From Zygnema cylindricum (lineage: Eukaryota > Streptophyta > Zygnematophyceae > Zygnematales > Zygnemataceae): DNA of 29,068 nt. The stretch's first letter is position 1. The number at the start of each line of letters is the position of its first letter. Where the stretch lies: positions 64,001 through 93,068 of the forward strand of contig JBBHKE010002287.1 in assembly GCA_037447655.1 (NCBI GenBank), read 5' to 3'. Shown here one piece after another: positions 28,030 through 29,068 of the stretch. The notes beneath the pieces are model-generated. The model was not told the DNA's origin, made no database searches, and worked only from the letters and a program-made list of their open reading frames with translations. The position numbers were made by a program, and so were the translations under genes.

Positions 28030-29068
28030 TTTGGGAGAAAAATCGTGAAATATATTAGCTTTGGACAATTCTCTCTCATGTTGGCGTGCGAGAACCGCAA
28101 GGTTAGGTAAAAATCCCAAGAGTTGTGCATGAAAAACCACAATCCTCCCTTGATGCTTCATAGTTGCTATTATACCCATCTCGGTTCAAAGGGATGTATG
28201 AACAATAATGAGAATGGGTGGAAAAATGCGGTACCCTGGTTTTGGCTTTTCCAGGAAAGAGATAAATGCCTGTGACCACTCAAGAATAGGAAAGGAGGGA
28301 TAGTCGTTTGATCCGGCCCACAAGGCTCAGGACAGGCAGCGACCAAGAAATGCTCAGGTGACCGGCTCTTTCAGGCGATGAATAGAATGGTGGGGCTCAC
28401 ATACCCCGGAGTCAATGCACAAAAAAAAAACTCCCAATGGCCGCGAAGACATGTATGAGTCTCCCTCACCCCTCGGTTCTGCCGTACGGATCCGACAAGA
28501 CTCTTCCAAGTTTCAAACAGCGAAAGTCCAAACGGACCAAAGAGAGAATAGTGCCAACCATCCACTCGAGCTACGGTCTCCACAAAAGACAATCCAAAAC
28601 AAAGATGGCAATAGAGTCAACGACACAATGCAACAGTTCTCCAACAGAAAGGTTGATTCTAATTCTCTGTGGGTTTTCTCAAGAGATAGTATTGAAAAAG
28701 CAACCAATCTCCCTCGGCCCCAAGTGCCTTATACAATCAGAGTGTGTCCTACTACAAGTGCCAAAGACAAATCATTGTGGTAAGCCAATCAGCGGCCTGC
28801 AATCATTATCGCACGGACACAAGACAAGACAGTCTGTACTACACTCAGGGCTAAAATATAGATGACTGGTTTCGGCTGGATTAGCAGCCGAAGGTTCTCC
28901 TATAATACACAAAAGGGCAACAAAGTTCTAACTCGACGTGAAACCGCCTAACTTTGACCCAACGTTATAAATGCTTTGCCTGTCTATTGGGCCTGAACTG
29001 ACATCCTACTGATAGCTAACAGTAAGATCAACGGGAAAATCTTAAAGGTTACGTGTCGTTTCCTAATG
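28030..29068. other. G+C-richer right end, unassigned
   Basis: Composition changes visibly near 28050. Overlapping open frames occur on both strands at 28371-28865 (the longest is 142 codons, 28437-28865 plus), none with a motif I know. Frames open in several phases at once usually indicate composition rather than coding. It could be a different repeat, a host exon region, or transferred organelle DNA; I cannot decide. Confidence 0.35.

Noticed and set aside
1-29068. tRNA genes, CRISPR array, bacterial defence system or prophage
   Set aside because: No cloverleaf with a TTCGAATC-type arm, no regularly spaced identical repeats, and no bacterial gene or ribosome-site structure are present. The direct repeats seen are LTRs or local duplications.

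Overview
The window is eukaryotic, AT-rich and almost entirely retrotransposon-derived. About 80% of it is decayed Ty1/copia-type (Pseudoviridae-like) LTR retrotransposons. I see no intact host gene, tRNA, rRNA, CRISPR array or bacterial operon. The lineage cannot be fixed from the sequence. The primer site uses an internal (anticodon-loop) part of initiator tRNA-Met, as known for Drosophila copia and Volvox Osser, rather than the tRNA 3' end used by most flowering-plant copia elements. Many of the stops are C-to-T changes in CG or CHG context, which would fit a genome that methylates its transposons.

Layout. (1) 1-5944, minus strand: one copia element, here called A. It runs gag, protease, integrase, reverse transcriptase (RT), RNase H from right to left, and its 3' end lies beyond base 1. 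(2) Inside A, at the integrase/RT linker (1868-2712), sits a solo LTR, called B, of a second, related family. (3) 5945-6640: a short unique stretch with an imperfect hairpin and an unassigned open frame. (4) 6641-23509, plus strand: a tandem array of the second family (family F), LTR1-INT1-LTR2-INT2-LTR3-INT3-LTR4. Three internal regions of about 4.3 kb share four LTRs of about 1 kb. Each interior LTR serves as the 3' LTR of one unit and the 5' LTR of the next. (5) 23510-29068: AT-rich flank with small repeats, a strong hairpin, ATATCGA-rich DNA and a more G+C-rich right end. No recognisable gene is present there.

The main result is the history written in the array. F2 and F3 share a gag frameshift, three nonsense codons and a zinc-knuckle Cys-to-Tyr change that F1 lacks. 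F2's last part (late RNase H and 3' UTR) instead resembles F1, and LTR2 and LTR3 resemble each other and share a 19-nt deletion. This is the pattern expected if a two-unit array gained its middle unit by unequal crossing-over inside the internal region, near the RNase H coding sequence, after the elements were already dead.

A second point concerns coding layout. In both families the gag frame is open from an ATG inside the LTR (its U5 end), runs through the primer-binding site, and continues into gag. An ATG within the primer site lies opposite the CAU anticodon of the primer tRNA. As a result a solo LTR or a 3' LTR can carry a start codon facing its neighbours, and LTR4 and LTR B both show short fusion frames of this kind. 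None of the copies looks able to move by itself: each has several stops or frameshifts, and F1 has also lost catalytic residues in protease, integrase and RT.
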